The notes beneath the pieces were generated by a model. It ran no database searches. It was not told the DNA's origin and saw only the letters and a list, made by a program, of their open reading frames with translations. The position numbers were made by a program, and so were the translations under genes. Positions 44,300-53,538 of a DNA stretch of 64,000 bases are shown here, one piece after another; within the stretch, counting starts at the first letter, position 1; each line of letters begins with the position of its first letter. Source of the stretch: JALZUV01 sp964654855 (lineage in GTDB: Bacteria > Pseudomonadota > Alphaproteobacteria > Rickettsiales > JALZUV01); assembly GCA_964654855.1 (NCBI GenBank), contig CAZZJS010000006.1, positions 1 through 64,000 on the forward strand. The letters run 5' to 3'.

Positions 44300-45595
44300 T
44301 TAGCGTTTCTCAAATGGATCACGTACCAGAATCGTATCTTCTCGGTCTGGACTGGTTGAAACCATTGAAACTGGGCATTCAATCAACTCTTCTACACGGC
44401 GAATATATTTGACAGCGCGGGCGGGTAAGTCTGCCCAACTGCGGGCGCCAGCAGTTGACGCCATCCAGCCAGGAAGCGTTTCGTAAATCGGCTCAACGCC
44501 TTCTTGAATGTCGCTGGCTGCAGGCAAGTAATCGTAAATTTTGCCTTTATACTTATAGCCGATACAAATTTTGATTTCCTCAAATGTATCCATCACATCC
44601 AGTTTCGTGAGTGCGATACCGCTAATGCCGCCGATTTTGCAAGTTTGGCGAACCATGACCGCATCAAACCATCCACAGCGTCGTTTGCGGCCCGTGACAG
44701 TGCCAAACTCGCGGCCGATCTCGCCAAGTTTCTGGCCAATGTCGTTATCTTGCTCAGTCGGGAAAGGACCGCTCCCTACCCGTGTTGTGTAGGCTTTGGT
44801 AATGCCTAGAATATAATCTAACTGGCGAACGCTGATGCCCGCGCCGCTTGCAGCAGAGCCTGCCGTTGTGTTGGAAGAGGTGACAAATGGATAGGTGCCA
44901 TAATCAACATCCAGCATGGTACCTTGTGCGCCTTCAAACAAGATGTGGTTGCCCTGACGACGTAGCTGATCAATCAACATCCAAGTTGGTGCCGCGAAGT
45001 TGAGTAATTCTTCACGAATTTCACGCAACATACTAAGTGCTTCATCCAAACTGGCGGGTTCGATGCCAAATGCTTCGAGTAGAGCATTATGGTGCTTATA
45101 CATGGCGGTAACACGTTGTACCATCAGTTCATCATTCGTGAGATCGCAAATGCGCAGCGCACGACGGGCTACTTTATCTTCATAAGCAGGGCCAATGCCA
45201 CGACCCGTAGTGCCGATTTTACCTTCGCCACGTGCAGCTTCTGATGCCTGATCCATTTTACTGTGAATAGGTAGGATGAGCGTTGCGTTTTCTGCAATTT
45301 TGAGGTTCTCAGGGGTGATGGTAATACCTTGCTCGCGAATGCGTTGCATCTCTTCCATCAAGGCCCATGGGTTGATCACAACGCCATTACCAATGATACT
45401 GATTTTTCCGCCGCGCACGACACCGGAGGGGAGGAGGCTTAACTTATAAGTGACTCCATCGCAAACGAGTGTGTGGCCTGCATTATGCCCGCCTTGGAAG
45501 CGAACAACCACTTGGGCACGCTCAGATAGCCAATCAACGATTTTCCCTTTACCTTCATCGCCCCACTGAGAGCCGATCACTACTACATTAGACAT
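44300..45595 (-). CDS. purA: Adenylosuccinate synthetase
   Basis: Joins IMP and aspartate using GTP, the first committed step to AMP. It has 431 residues, the usual length, from the ATG at 45595, where the N-terminal MSNVVVIGSQWGDEGKGKI is the family signature. The longer frame upstream lies inside hisZ and is not used. Other motifs are FQGGHNAGHTL with the catalytic His, GTTGRGIGPAYEDK and GRKRRCGWFDAV. Its start overlaps the hisZ end by 8 bases, and AAGGAAG lies upstream of the ATG. hisZ-purA linkage is common in alphaproteobacteria. Confidence 0.97.
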   Translation of the reverse strand: MSNVVVIGSQWGDEGKGKIVDWLSERAQVVVRFQGGHNAGHTLVCDGVTYKLSLLPSGVVRGGKISIIGNGVVINPWALMEEMQRIREQGITITPENLKIAENATLILPIHSKMDQASEAARGEGKIGTTGRGIGPAYEDKVARRALRICDLTNDELMVQRVTAMYKHHNALLEAFGIEPASLDEALSMLREIREELLNFAAPTWMLIDQLRRQGNHILFEGAQGTMLDVDYGTYPFVTSSNTTAGSAASGAGISVRQLDYILGITKAYTTRVGSGPFPTEQDNDIGQKLGEIGREFGTVTGRKRRCGWFDAVMVRQTCKIGGISGIALTKLDVMDTFEEIKICIGYKYKGKIYDYLPAASDIQEGVEPIYETLPGWMASTAGARSWADLPARAVKYIRRVEELIECPVSMVSTSPDREDTILVRDPFEKR

Positions 45596-46688
45596 TGAGA
45601 GGTTCTTCCTTTTCGAGAATGTGTTTACAGTTATGTTCGGTTGCTTCTTGCTTTGCTTGTGGCGCAGTCCTAGCGCTTGAATAGATTGTATGCCAGCCTT
45701 TTTCGCGTAAATTGCGCGCAGTTTCTTCATTTGCATCTGCAAGTACTAAACAACGCGGCGAATCATCCACCATTTGGTTGTTATTGAGAAGAGGGGAAAG
45801 ATAAAGTGTGAAGCCATAGGCAGATAAATTATTATGTGCAATATAATGGCCGCCACGGCCAATCTCACAGCCTAGTGATTTAGAGAAAATCGAGAAGCCG
45901 ATATTATCATAATAGCCGAAGCCGCTTTCTTCTAAAGGGTCGAGTGTCAGAGAAAGCTTCGGAAATGCTTCCTTAATCGCACGTATTTGTTTCACCCATG
46001 ACATGGCAAAGATAGGGAATTGCGGAGCCAGTTCTTCAAAACCTTCTAATGTGACGCCATCAATTAATTTTAGAATAGCGTCAGGGGTGGGGTGGTTAAG
46101 TGCGGCAATGGTATGGCGATCTTTTTGTTCAACGGCTTGGCGTATGTTGTCTCGCTGGTCGGTGGGTAACTCTTTAATGAGTGCGGATAGTAAATCGGGT
46201 AGGGTGATATCTAGCGACAGATCATCGACTGCAATGGCGCTTAATGTTTCCTGCGCGCAGCGTATTATCTCAATCAAGGTATTGTCGCTTTTTGTGCCGA
46301 TACACTCGACTCCAGCTTGCACTACTTGGCGAGATTGATTCAAACCTTCACCTTTGACCCGTAAGCAGGTGCCCGCATAGCAGAGGCGCAATGGCAAAGG
46401 TGATTCATTCATTCGGCTAGCGGCTATACGTGCGATTTGCGGTGTCATATCTGCGCGTAGGCCCATCATGCGTTGGCTCTTTGCGTCCAAAACGCGAAAT
46501 GTTTGGCGATCCACCGTGGCGCGATCTAGTAAACTATTCTCAAATTCAAGCATAGGAGGTTGAACTTCTTCATACCCAAAGGAACGGAAACGCTCTAAAG
46601 CTGTGTGTCTTAGCTTGCGTTCACGCCATGCATCAGGTGCCAATAAATCGGCGAATCCGGAAGGTAAAAGGCTAGATGGTGTCTTCAT
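45588..46688 (-). CDS. hisZ: ATP phosphoribosyltransferase regulatory subunit
   Basis: HisZ is a histidyl-tRNA-synthetase-like protein without synthetase activity; with short HisG it forms the first enzyme of histidine synthesis. It has 366 residues, the class II core fold, the PSGFADLLAPDAWRERKL start, the motif-2-like RLCYAGTCLRVKGEGLNQSRQ and the late GRGGHYI. The anticodon-binding domain of true HisRS is missing. A promoter (TTGACC, 16 bases, TAGACT) lies upstream in the divergent region. hisG is not in the window. Confidence 0.92.
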   Translation of the reverse strand: MKTPSSLLPSGFADLLAPDAWRERKLRHTALERFRSFGYEEVQPPMLEFENSLLDRATVDRQTFRVLDAKSQRMMGLRADMTPQIARIAASRMNESPLPLRLCYAGTCLRVKGEGLNQSRQVVQAGVECIGTKSDNTLIEIIRCAQETLSAIAVDDLSLDITLPDLLSALIKELPTDQRDNIRQAVEQKDRHTIAALNHPTPDAILKLIDGVTLEGFEELAPQFPIFAMSWVKQIRAIKEAFPKLSLTLDPLEESGFGYYDNIGFSIFSKSLGCEIGRGGHYIAHNNLSAYGFTLYLSPLLNNNQMVDDSPRCLVLADANEETARNLREKGWHTIYSSARTAPQAKQEATEHNCKHILEKEEPLNV

Positions 46689-46720
46689 GGTGTTAAACTT
46701 TTGTAACTTGAACGACGCGC

Positions 46721-46748
46721 AGTCTACTGATTAGTTGGGCAGGGTCAA
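46721..46748 (-). promoter_or_regulatory. Promoter candidate of hisZ-purA
   Basis: TTGACC (46748-46743), 16 bases, TAGACT (46726-46721), 32 bases before the hisZ ATG. It overlaps the promoter read in the other direction for the RND genes. Confidence 0.4.
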
Positions 46749-46787
46749 TGATTGGCATATAAACTTCTGGCACGAGCGCTTTGCTCG
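46735..46787 (+). promoter_or_regulatory. Promoter candidate and hairpin/operator of the RND efflux operon
   Basis: TTGGGC (46735-46740), 17 bases, TATAAA (46758-46763). A 5-base inverted repeat CGAGC/GCTCG (46773-46787) follows near the expected transcription start, a place where a repressor could bind. Evidence is motif similarity only; no regulator gene is adjacent. Confidence 0.4.
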
Positions 46788-46803
46788 CGGTAGTAGTTAA
46801 CGA

Positions 46804-47997
46804 ATGAATACTCCTTATATCCCTAAGAAAAATACTCCATTTTGGCAAAAGCCTAAAACACTTGCTTTAGTCATTGCGTTGGTCATTGGGATATGGGTGC
46901 TTTCAGGAATTATTATTCCGCCAGAAAGAGAATCAAAGGAAACAGTTGCTGTGACTACGGATGAGAGTGCTAAGCAGCTGGTTAAAGTTGCAGACTTACC
47001 GATTAAAATTGAAACGCTTACCGCACAAAAGCGAGTTCGTTCAATTCGCTTAAATGGCGTGACTGAGCCAGATCGAATCACCTTGGTAGAGGCGGAGACA
47101 GAAGGTAAGGTCGTCAAAATTATGCATCAGGAAGGTGCATTGGTGAAGAGAAATGCAGTGTTGATGCGTTTAGATGAGCGTGATCGTCGCAATAAAATTA
47201 CTGAAGCTAAAGCCTTGCTCAGGCAGCGTAGGGTAGAGATGAATGCCGCGCAGAAGCTCTATAAAAAAGGGTTTCAGACCAAAGTACGTTTAGCGCAGAC
47301 CGAAGCGGCAGTTGCTGCGGCCAGAAGTATGCTTAAGCAGGCGGAGCTTGATTTAGCTTATACTACGATTCGAGCTCCTTATACGGGGCTCATTGAAGAA
47401 GTGCTAGCTGAAGAAGGTGATTTGGTAGGTAAGGGCTTTAACACGCAAACGGTTATGCGTTTTGTTGATCTATCTCCTTTGAAAATCATCGGACAAATTT
47501 CTGAAGTGGAACGTGTGAAGGTTAATAAAGGCGATAATGCTAATATTAGACTTAGTGATGGTAGTGAAGTAACAGGCAAGATTCGCTTCGTAGCGGCTGT
47601 GGCAGATGAAGAAACTCGCACCTTCCGTGTGGAGATTGAAATTCCCAATGAAGACCGCAAGTTAAAGGCAGGGGTGAGTGCTGAAATCGCGCTGCAGTCA
47701 GATGAACAATGGGCTTATGAAGTGCCATCGTCTGTTCTATCGCTTAATGATGTAGGTGCGGTGGGTGTGAAGCTGATTACGCAAGAGAATAAAGTGCAGT
47801 TTGAGCAGGTCGAAGTGTTGTCGCAATCTCCTAGAGGGGTATGGATTTCTGGATTGCCTGAAGAAGTGCGTCTTGTGACCGATGGCGTGGCGTTTGTTTC
47901 AGAAGGACAAATGATCGAGTCAGAGGTAGGCGAAGAGGATAAGACGAAAGTAGCGGTACCCGATGCTGTACCATCAGTGAGTGAAGTGGAAGGATGA
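46804..47997 (+). CDS. RND efflux periplasmic adaptor (membrane fusion protein)
   Basis: A 397-residue adaptor that links the inner-membrane RND pump to an outer-membrane channel. N-terminal membrane segment about 19-38; lipoyl halves around TEGKVVKIMHQEGALVKRNAV and TTIRAPYTGLIEEVLAEEGDLV; a coiled-coil hairpin between them (about 125-190); then beta-barrel and membrane-proximal domains. No lipobox Cys is seen, so it is held by the N-terminal helix. It overlaps the pump gene by 4 bases (ATGA). No outer-membrane channel gene is nearby, so a shared TolC-type channel is likely. Confidence 0.92.
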   Translation: MNTPYIPKKNTPFWQKPKTLALVIALVIGIWVLSGIIIPPERESKETVAVTTDESAKQLVKVADLPIKIETLTAQKRVRSIRLNGVTEPDRITLVEAETEGKVVKIMHQEGALVKRNAVLMRLDERDRRNKITEAKALLRQRRVEMNAAQKLYKKGFQTKVRLAQTEAAVAAARSMLKQAELDLAYTTIRAPYTGLIEEVLAEEGDLVGKGFNTQTVMRFVDLSPLKIIGQISEVERVKVNKGDNANIRLSDGSEVTGKIRFVAAVADEETRTFRVEIEIPNEDRKLKAGVSAEIALQSDEQWAYEVPSSVLSLNDVGAVGVKLITQENKVQFEQVEVLSQSPRGVWISGLPEEVRLVTDGVAFVSEGQMIESEVGEEDKTKVAVPDAVPSVSEVEG

Positions 47998-50900
47998 TTG
48001 CTCGATTCATCGATGCAGCGGTTGAACGCTACCGTACGATCTTCTTACTTTTGGCGTTTATTCTGTTCGCCGGATCAGTGAGTTATCAAACGGTTCCGAA
48101 GGAATCGTCGCCAGATGTTCAAATTCCTATCATTTATATTTCCATGCGCCATGAGGGAATCTCGCCGCAAGACGGTGAAAGGTTGCTTCTTCGCCCGATG
48201 GAAAAAGAACTGCAATCGATTGAAGGGTTGAAGCGTTTAGAAGGGCATGCTTCGGAAGGGTTTGCTTCTGTTGTGCTTGAATTTGATGCAGGTTTTGATT
48301 CTGATAAAGCACTAGAAGATGTGCGCAATAAAGTAGATGAGGTTAAACCCGACTTACCTGAAGAGACGGATGAGCCGATTGTGCAGGAGGTGAATTTCAG
48401 CCGCTTTCCTGTACTTAATGTGATTTTGGGCGGCGATGTTACGCAACGAACGCTTATTAAACTCGCCCGAGAATTACAAGATAAGATCGAATCTGTCAGT
48501 GAAGTCTTAGAGGCGAAAATATCCGGTGATCGTGAAGAATCGTTGGAAATTATTGTCGATCCACTTTTGCTAGAGGGGTACGGTTTGACGACGCAGGAGG
48601 CGTTCTCGCTCTTGCGCAATAATAATATTTTGGTGCCTGCTGGTGAGATCGATACGAGCGGCAGTAACTTTTCTATCAAACTGCCTGGTGTGATTGAGAC
48701 CATGAAGGATCTCAAAAACTTGCCAATTCGCGTGAAGGGTAATGCGGTGATTACGCTAGATGATATTGCCGATATTCGCCGTAGTTTTAAGGATGTGCAA
48801 AATCGTGCGAGTATGAATGGTAAGCCTTCTGTTGCCTTAAGTGTTTCTAAACGTAGTGGCGCAAATATTATTGAAACGGTGCAGCAGGTGCGTGATCTCG
48901 TAATGGAAGAGCGCAAAGAATGGCCAGCAGGGGTGAACGTCACCTTCAGCCAAGATGAATCAAATAAGATTTATGAGATGTTATCCGATCTACAGAATAA
49001 CATTATTTTTGCCGTTTTCTTGGTGGTGATTGTGATCCTAGCTGTGATGGGGATTCGTAATTCTATTCTAGTAGCAGTGACGATTCCAGGAGCATTCCTG
49101 TTTGGTATTTTATGTCTGCATCTCGGGGGCTTTACGCTTAATGTTGTGGTGCTATTTAGTTTGATCCTTTCCGTCGGATTGCTGGTAGATGCTGGTATTG
49201 TTGTTAGCGAATATGCTGACCGTAGAATGATGGAGGGAGAGCCTATTGCTTCGGCTTATCCTGCGGGTGCAAAGCGGATGGCGTGGCCGGTGATCGCTTC
49301 CACAATTACTACATTGATTGTATTTGCCCCGTTGCTCTTTTGGCCAGGTGTTGTGGGGCAATTCATGCGTTACATGCCGATCACGCTGATTTTTACACTG
49401 ACTGGCTCATTATTAATGGCGTTGATTTTTCTTCCTACTTTGGGCGCAAAGTTGCGCCTTCCTGGGCAAATTGATCCTGAGCAAGCAAAACGTATTATTG
49501 CGGCGGAGCAGGGGAAATGGAGCGAGGTAGGAGCTTTTACTAGAGGGTATGTGAATATTCTGCGTAGTTTCTTGAAGCGGCCGCTCTTGCTCGTATTTGC
49601 AACCTTGATTGGAGTGAGCTTAGTTATCGGTGCTTTTGTTAAGCTAGGTGCTGGGGTTGAGTTTTTTCCAAAAATTGAACCCGATAATGCGAAGCTTCTG
49701 GTACGTGCTCGCGGGAATATGTCGGTGATGGAAAAAGTCACACGGGTGAAGGAAGTGGAAGCCGCGCTGTTAGAAATGAAAGATGAAATACGCGTTTTTT
49801 ATACGACAGCGGGTAAGCTTGGCGAGGATAAGCGCAATCGCACCGAAGATACGATTGGCGAAATTCAACTAGAGTTTGTCAATTGGCGTGATCGCCGTAA
49901 AGCGGATGCTATTTTGGCAGAAGCGAAGCAGCGCACGACTGATATAAAAGGCGTGATTGTGGAAACCCAAAAGAAGCAAGAGGGACCGCCAACGGGTAAA
50001 CCTGTGCAGATTGAAGTAGCAAGCCGTTTTCCTGAATTGATTGAACCCTATACTGCGCGCTTGATAGCGGCGATGGATAAAATGAGTGGGTTGAAAGACC
50101 GAGAAGATGATCGCCCTATTCCTGAAATTGAATGGGAATTGACCGTCGATAGAGAGCTGACTGGGCGCTATGGGTTAGATATTCTTACCATTGGTAACTT
50201 TGTGAAAATGGTAACTAATGGCATTATTGTAACAACGTATCGTCCGGATGACGCTGATGATGAGGTGGATATTCTCTTACGTTTCCCCGAGAAATATCGA
50301 AGTTTAGAGCAGCTAGACCAGTTGCGTTTGAATACGGTTGATGGACGACGGATTCCGATTTCTAATATTGTATCCCGTACGGCGAACCAAAAGATTACCA
50401 CCATTAATCGCGTGGATGGTAAGCAAGTCATGACCATAAAATCCGATCTACAAGAAGGAGTGTTGGCGGATAAAAAAGTAAAAGAAATCAGAGACTGGAT
50501 TGAGCGCAATCCGCCGAGCAATGATGTGGAAATTCGTTTCCGTGGAGAAGATGAAGAGCAAAAAGAAGCGGGTACTTTTCTAGCTTCTGCTTTTATCATT
50601 GCACTCTTTATGATGGCGCTAGTGATGGTGACGCAGTTTAACAGTATCTATCACATGTTGGTGATTATGAGCGCGGTGTTTTTCTCGACCGGAGGGGTTC
50701 TGCTCGGTTTGCTGATTGCGAATGAACCTTTTGGTATTGTGATGTGTGGCGTAGCTATTATCGCTCTAGCAGGGGTTGTGGTGAATAATAATATCATCTT
50801 CATCGATACATTCGTGCTTTATCGTAAACAGAATATGAACCCTTACGAAGCTTTGCTGCGAACGGGCGCTCAACGTTTGCGTCCGATTTTATTGACGGCT

Positions 50901-51119
50901 GTGACGACCATGCTTGGGCTAGTACCGATGGTTTTTGCCATGAATATTGATTTTATTGGCCGTGATGTAAGCTTTGGTGCGCCTTCAACTCAATGGTGGA
51001 AGCAACTCTCTACCTCTATCGCGGGCGGTTTGGCTTTCGCGACTTTTCTTACTTTACTCTTTACACCGTGTTTGCTCTTGCTAGGAGAGCGGTTTTTTGG
51101 CACAAATACGACCGAATAA
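47994..51119 (+). CDS. RND-family efflux pump, inner-membrane permease
   Basis: A 1041-residue proton-driven exporter of the AcrB/MexB (HAE1) superfamily with twelve helices and two large periplasmic loops. Typical blocks are YQTVPKESSPDVQIP near the N-terminus, RNSILVAVTIPGAFLFG and the helix-4 stretch SVGLLVDAGIVVSEYADRR. In AcrB the helix-4 proton relay has two adjacent Asp; here Asp399 is followed by Ala400, as in the divergent subfamily where the second is Gly. A second-half motif GVAIIALAGVVVNNNIIFID replaces the usual Lys-containing relay region. Substrates are unknown. Gene order adaptor-pump without a channel. Confidence 0.92.
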   Translation: MIARFIDAAVERYRTIFLLLAFILFAGSVSYQTVPKESSPDVQIPIIYISMRHEGISPQDGERLLLRPMEKELQSIEGLKRLEGHASEGFASVVLEFDAGFDSDKALEDVRNKVDEVKPDLPEETDEPIVQEVNFSRFPVLNVILGGDVTQRTLIKLARELQDKIESVSEVLEAKISGDREESLEIIVDPLLLEGYGLTTQEAFSLLRNNNILVPAGEIDTSGSNFSIKLPGVIETMKDLKNLPIRVKGNAVITLDDIADIRRSFKDVQNRASMNGKPSVALSVSKRSGANIIETVQQVRDLVMEERKEWPAGVNVTFSQDESNKIYEMLSDLQNNIIFAVFLVVIVILAVMGIRNSILVAVTIPGAFLFGILCLHLGGFTLNVVVLFSLILSVGLLVDAGIVVSEYADRRMMEGEPIASAYPAGAKRMAWPVIASTITTLIVFAPLLFWPGVVGQFMRYMPITLIFTLTGSLLMALIFLPTLGAKLRLPGQIDPEQAKRIIAAEQGKWSEVGAFTRGYVNILRSFLKRPLLLVFATLIGVSLVIGAFVKLGAGVEFFPKIEPDNAKLLVRARGNMSVMEKVTRVKEVEAALLEMKDEIRVFYTTAGKLGEDKRNRTEDTIGEIQLEFVNWRDRRKADAILAEAKQRTTDIKGVIVETQKKQEGPPTGKPVQIEVASRFPELIEPYTARLIAAMDKMSGLKDREDDRPIPEIEWELTVDRELTGRYGLDILTIGNFVKMVTNGIIVTTYRPDDADDEVDILLRFPEKYRSLEQLDQLRLNTVDGRRIPISNIVSRTANQKITTINRVDGKQVMTIKSDLQEGVLADKKVKEIRDWIERNPPSNDVEIRFRGEDEEQKEAGTFLASAFIIALFMMALVMVTQFNSIYHMLVIMSAVFFSTGGVLLGLLIANEPFGIVMCGVAIIALAGVVVNNNIIFIDTFVLYRKQNMNPYEALLRTGAQRLRPILLTAVTTMLGLVPMVFAMNIDFIGRDVSFGAPSTQWWKQLSTSIAGGLAFATFLTLLFTPCLLLLGERFFGTNTTE

Positions 51120-51136
51120 ACAAATTAAGAGATATT

Positions 51137-51457
51137 ATGGAACTTGCTGAAATCATCGGCTATATCGCCACTTTCATGATCACGATTTGCTATATCCCGC
51201 AAGTGGTGCACACCTATAAAACTAAAGATGTGAAGGGTATTTCTCTTGGTATGTATTGCGCTCTTTCAGTGGGGGTAGGGCTATGGCTGGTTTATTCGCT
51301 TATGCTTTCTCTAACTCCGCTCATTATCTGTAATGGCCTTAGCTTGTTGATGATCATTGCGATCTTGGTTATGAAAGTTCTCTATAGTAAGCGTTCTGTA
51401 TCGCAGCTTTTAGCGGCGGATGTGCAAGGAATTGTAAAGAATAACGATGACGCTTGA
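51137..51457 (+). CDS. SemiSWEET / PQ-loop transporter
   Basis: A 106-residue membrane protein with three helices, a single triple-helix bundle that dimerises to make a sugar channel in SemiSWEET proteins. The PQ-loop is YIPQVVHTYKTKDVKGISLG near residue 19, with the second conserved Asn in VIICNGLS-like LIICNGLSLL. I start at the ATG at 51137; the longer frame would run into the RND gene. It lies 17 bases after the pump and overlaps dapE by 11. Substrate unknown. Confidence 0.85.
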   Translation: MELAEIIGYIATFMITICYIPQVVHTYKTKDVKGISLGMYCALSVGVGLWLVYSLMLSLTPLIICNGLSLLMIIAILVMKVLYSKRSVSQLLAADVQGIVKNNDDA

Positions 51458-52592
51458 TCCTATAGATTTTGCGCAGGATTTAATTCGTTGTCCCTCCACG
51501 ACACCGCAAGAAGCGGGGGTGATGTCTGTGCTTCAAGAAGCGTTAGAGGCGCTAGGTTTTAAAGTATGGCGTGAAACCTTTCACGAAAAAGGTACAGAGT
51601 CGGTTGAGAACCTGTACGCGCGTTTGGGGGAAGTAGAGCCAAACTTTTGTTATGCCGGACATTTAGATGTTGTGCCAATTGGCGATAGTGCCGCTTGGAG
51701 TGTAGATCCTTATGTAGGTGAAGTGCGCGATCAGCATTTATACGGTCGTGGTACTGAGGACATGAAAGGCGCGATTGCGTGTTTTGTTGCCGCTGTTTCA
51801 GTTTTTCTAAAAAAGAATAAAGGCACGTTTGATGGCTCAATTAGTTTTCTGATCACATTAGATGAAGAGGGGCCTGCCATTAATGGTACGAAAAAGATGC
51901 TGAAGTGGATGGAGAGTCAGGGAGAAAAGATTGATATCTGCCTCGTTGGTGAGCCAACCAACCCGCATCATTTAGGCGAGATGGCGAAGATTGGTCGCCG
52001 TGGCAGTATGAATTGTGAATTGAAGGTCAATGGTAAGCAAGGCCATGCGGCTTATCCGCAATTGGCCGATAATCCGATTACGAAACTTGTACGTATTCTA
52101 GATCGTTTTAAATCGGAAGCTATTGATGAGGGGACAGATTATTTCCAACCCAGTAATTTAGAGGTTTCATCCGTCGATGTAGGTAATCTGGCCTTTAATG
52201 TTATTCCCGCACAGGCCTCTGCACGCTTTAATGTGCGCTTTAATGATAGCCGTCCTTACGAAGAAATTCAAAAATGGATTCAAACGATTTGCGAAGAAGA
52301 GGCGGAAAGCTTTGATTTGAACATGACGGTCACAGGTGAAGCATTCCACAGCAAACCGAATCGCCTTACTGATATTCTACAGGAAGTAAGTAACGAGGTA
52401 ACAGGGCGTGAGTTAGAGCTTTCAACGACAGGCGGTACTTCTGATGCACGTTTTATTAAAGATTATTGCCCTGTTATTGAATTTGGTACGACCGGGCGTA
52501 CCGCACATCATGTGGATGAAAATGTCTCTCTTGAAACGCTGGTTCAACTAACAGAGATTTACGAAAAGGTTTTAACGCGCTATTTTGCTTAA
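51447..52592 (+). CDS. dapE: Succinyl-diaminopimelate desuccinylase
   Basis: Zinc aminoacylase-type enzyme (M20 family) that removes succinate in the lysine/diaminopimelate pathway, 381 residues. Metal ligands are His72 and Asp74 region (YAGHLDVVPIGD), Asp105 in GRGTEDMKGAIA, the Glu pair in LDEEGPAING and the late Glu/His in IEFGTTGRTAHHVDE. KIGRRGSMNCELKVNGKQGHAAYP matches DapE better than ArgE. It overlaps SemiSWEET by 11 bases and precedes the aspartoacylase-like gene by one base. dapD is not in the window. Confidence 0.93.
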   Translation: MTLDPIDFAQDLIRCPSTTPQEAGVMSVLQEALEALGFKVWRETFHEKGTESVENLYARLGEVEPNFCYAGHLDVVPIGDSAAWSVDPYVGEVRDQHLYGRGTEDMKGAIACFVAAVSVFLKKNKGTFDGSISFLITLDEEGPAINGTKKMLKWMESQGEKIDICLVGEPTNPHHLGEMAKIGRRGSMNCELKVNGKQGHAAYPQLADNPITKLVRILDRFKSEAIDEGTDYFQPSNLEVSSVDVGNLAFNVIPAQASARFNVRFNDSRPYEEIQKWIQTICEEEAESFDLNMTVTGEAFHSKPNRLTDILQEVSNEVTGRELELSTTGGTSDARFIKDYCPVIEFGTTGRTAHHVDENVSLETLVQLTEIYEKVLTRYFA

Positions 52593-52593
52593 A

Positions 52594-53538
52594 ATGGTAG
52601 CTGATAATCACATTGCGCCTTTAGAAGCGGTTTTGCATACTATTGCCGACGCTCGTACTCATGGCGCAACTTATGTGGTAGAGGTTGATTCTGGTATATC
52701 AGGCCCTTCTGTAGCAATTTTAGCCTGTACTCACGGGAATGAACCAGTGGGGCTCTCTGCTTTTAAATATTTGTTATCAGACTTAATTCTATCGTGCGGA
52801 AAAATCTATTTTATCGTCGCTAATCCTGAAGCCGCCGGTTGTTATTTCTCAGCTGGCTGTTCGGATAGTAAAGAAGGTTCGTGCTATATTGATCAAAATT
52901 TGAACCGTTTGCCCGAAAAGTCTGAATTGGCTGGGAGTAGCGTTTACGAACTCAAACGTGCGCAGGAGTTGTTACCTATCTTAGAGCGAGTTGATGGCGT
53001 GCTAGATTTACATTCAACTTCATCCGATGCTCCGCCAATGTTGATTTGTGTAGACGAAACGAGTGTAGAGCTGGTGATGGATTCTATCTTCCCGTTTGAG
53101 CATGTGATTACCGGTATTCATAAACATATTAGTGGTAAGTTTTTGATTGAGTATGCGACTAAAGCGAAGGTTAAAATATTAGCTGAATGCGGCCAGCATG
53201 AATGTTTGGAAGCGCATCAACGTGCTATCGATATCTCGCTTGCGTTCTTGCATCGTATGGGATTGGTCGAAGATATTTATCCAACCAATAGAGAAAAAGA
53301 AATTCATTATTATCAATGTAAGCAGGCAGTATTTTTACCTCAAAATTGTGATGAATTGCGTTTGCGTAAAGTGATTGAAGCATTCGAGTTTGTCGAAAAA
53401 GGACAGGTGCTCGCATGCAATGGAACGGATGTAGAGGCCGCAGCTACTGACTCTGGTTATGCGGTTATGTGCCCAGAAACGCAAGGCACACTCGATACGT
53501 CCGAAGCACTATTATTCTTGTGTGATAAATTGGGATAG
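52594..53538 (+). CDS. Succinylglutamate desuccinylase/aspartoacylase family protein
   Basis: A 314-residue zinc-dependent carboxypeptidase-fold hydrolase. Zinc site His and Glu are in ACTHGNEPVGLS, the third ligand in GVLDLHSTSSDAPP and the general base Glu in LAECGQHE. True AstE belongs with arginine catabolism genes, which are absent, so the acyl-amino-acid substrate is open; the neighbour dapE handles a succinylated amino acid. I start at the ATG at 52594, one base past the dapE stop; a TTG at 52585 also opens the frame. Confidence 0.8.
   Translation: MVADNHIAPLEAVLHTIADARTHGATYVVEVDSGISGPSVAILACTHGNEPVGLSAFKYLLSDLILSCGKIYFIVANPEAAGCYFSAGCSDSKEGSCYIDQNLNRLPEKSELAGSSVYELKRAQELLPILERVDGVLDLHSTSSDAPPMLICVDETSVELVMDSIFPFEHVITGIHKHISGKFLIEYATKAKVKILAECGQHECLEAHQRAIDISLAFLHRMGLVEDIYPTNREKEIHYYQCKQAVFLPQNCDELRLRKVIEAFEFVEKGQVLACNGTDVEAAATDSGYAVMCPETQGTLDTSEALLFLCDKLG

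Noticed and set aside
45596..45742. 49-residue N-terminal extension of purA
   Set aside because: It lies in hisZ coding sequence; the family N-terminus is at 45595 with a ribosome-binding site.
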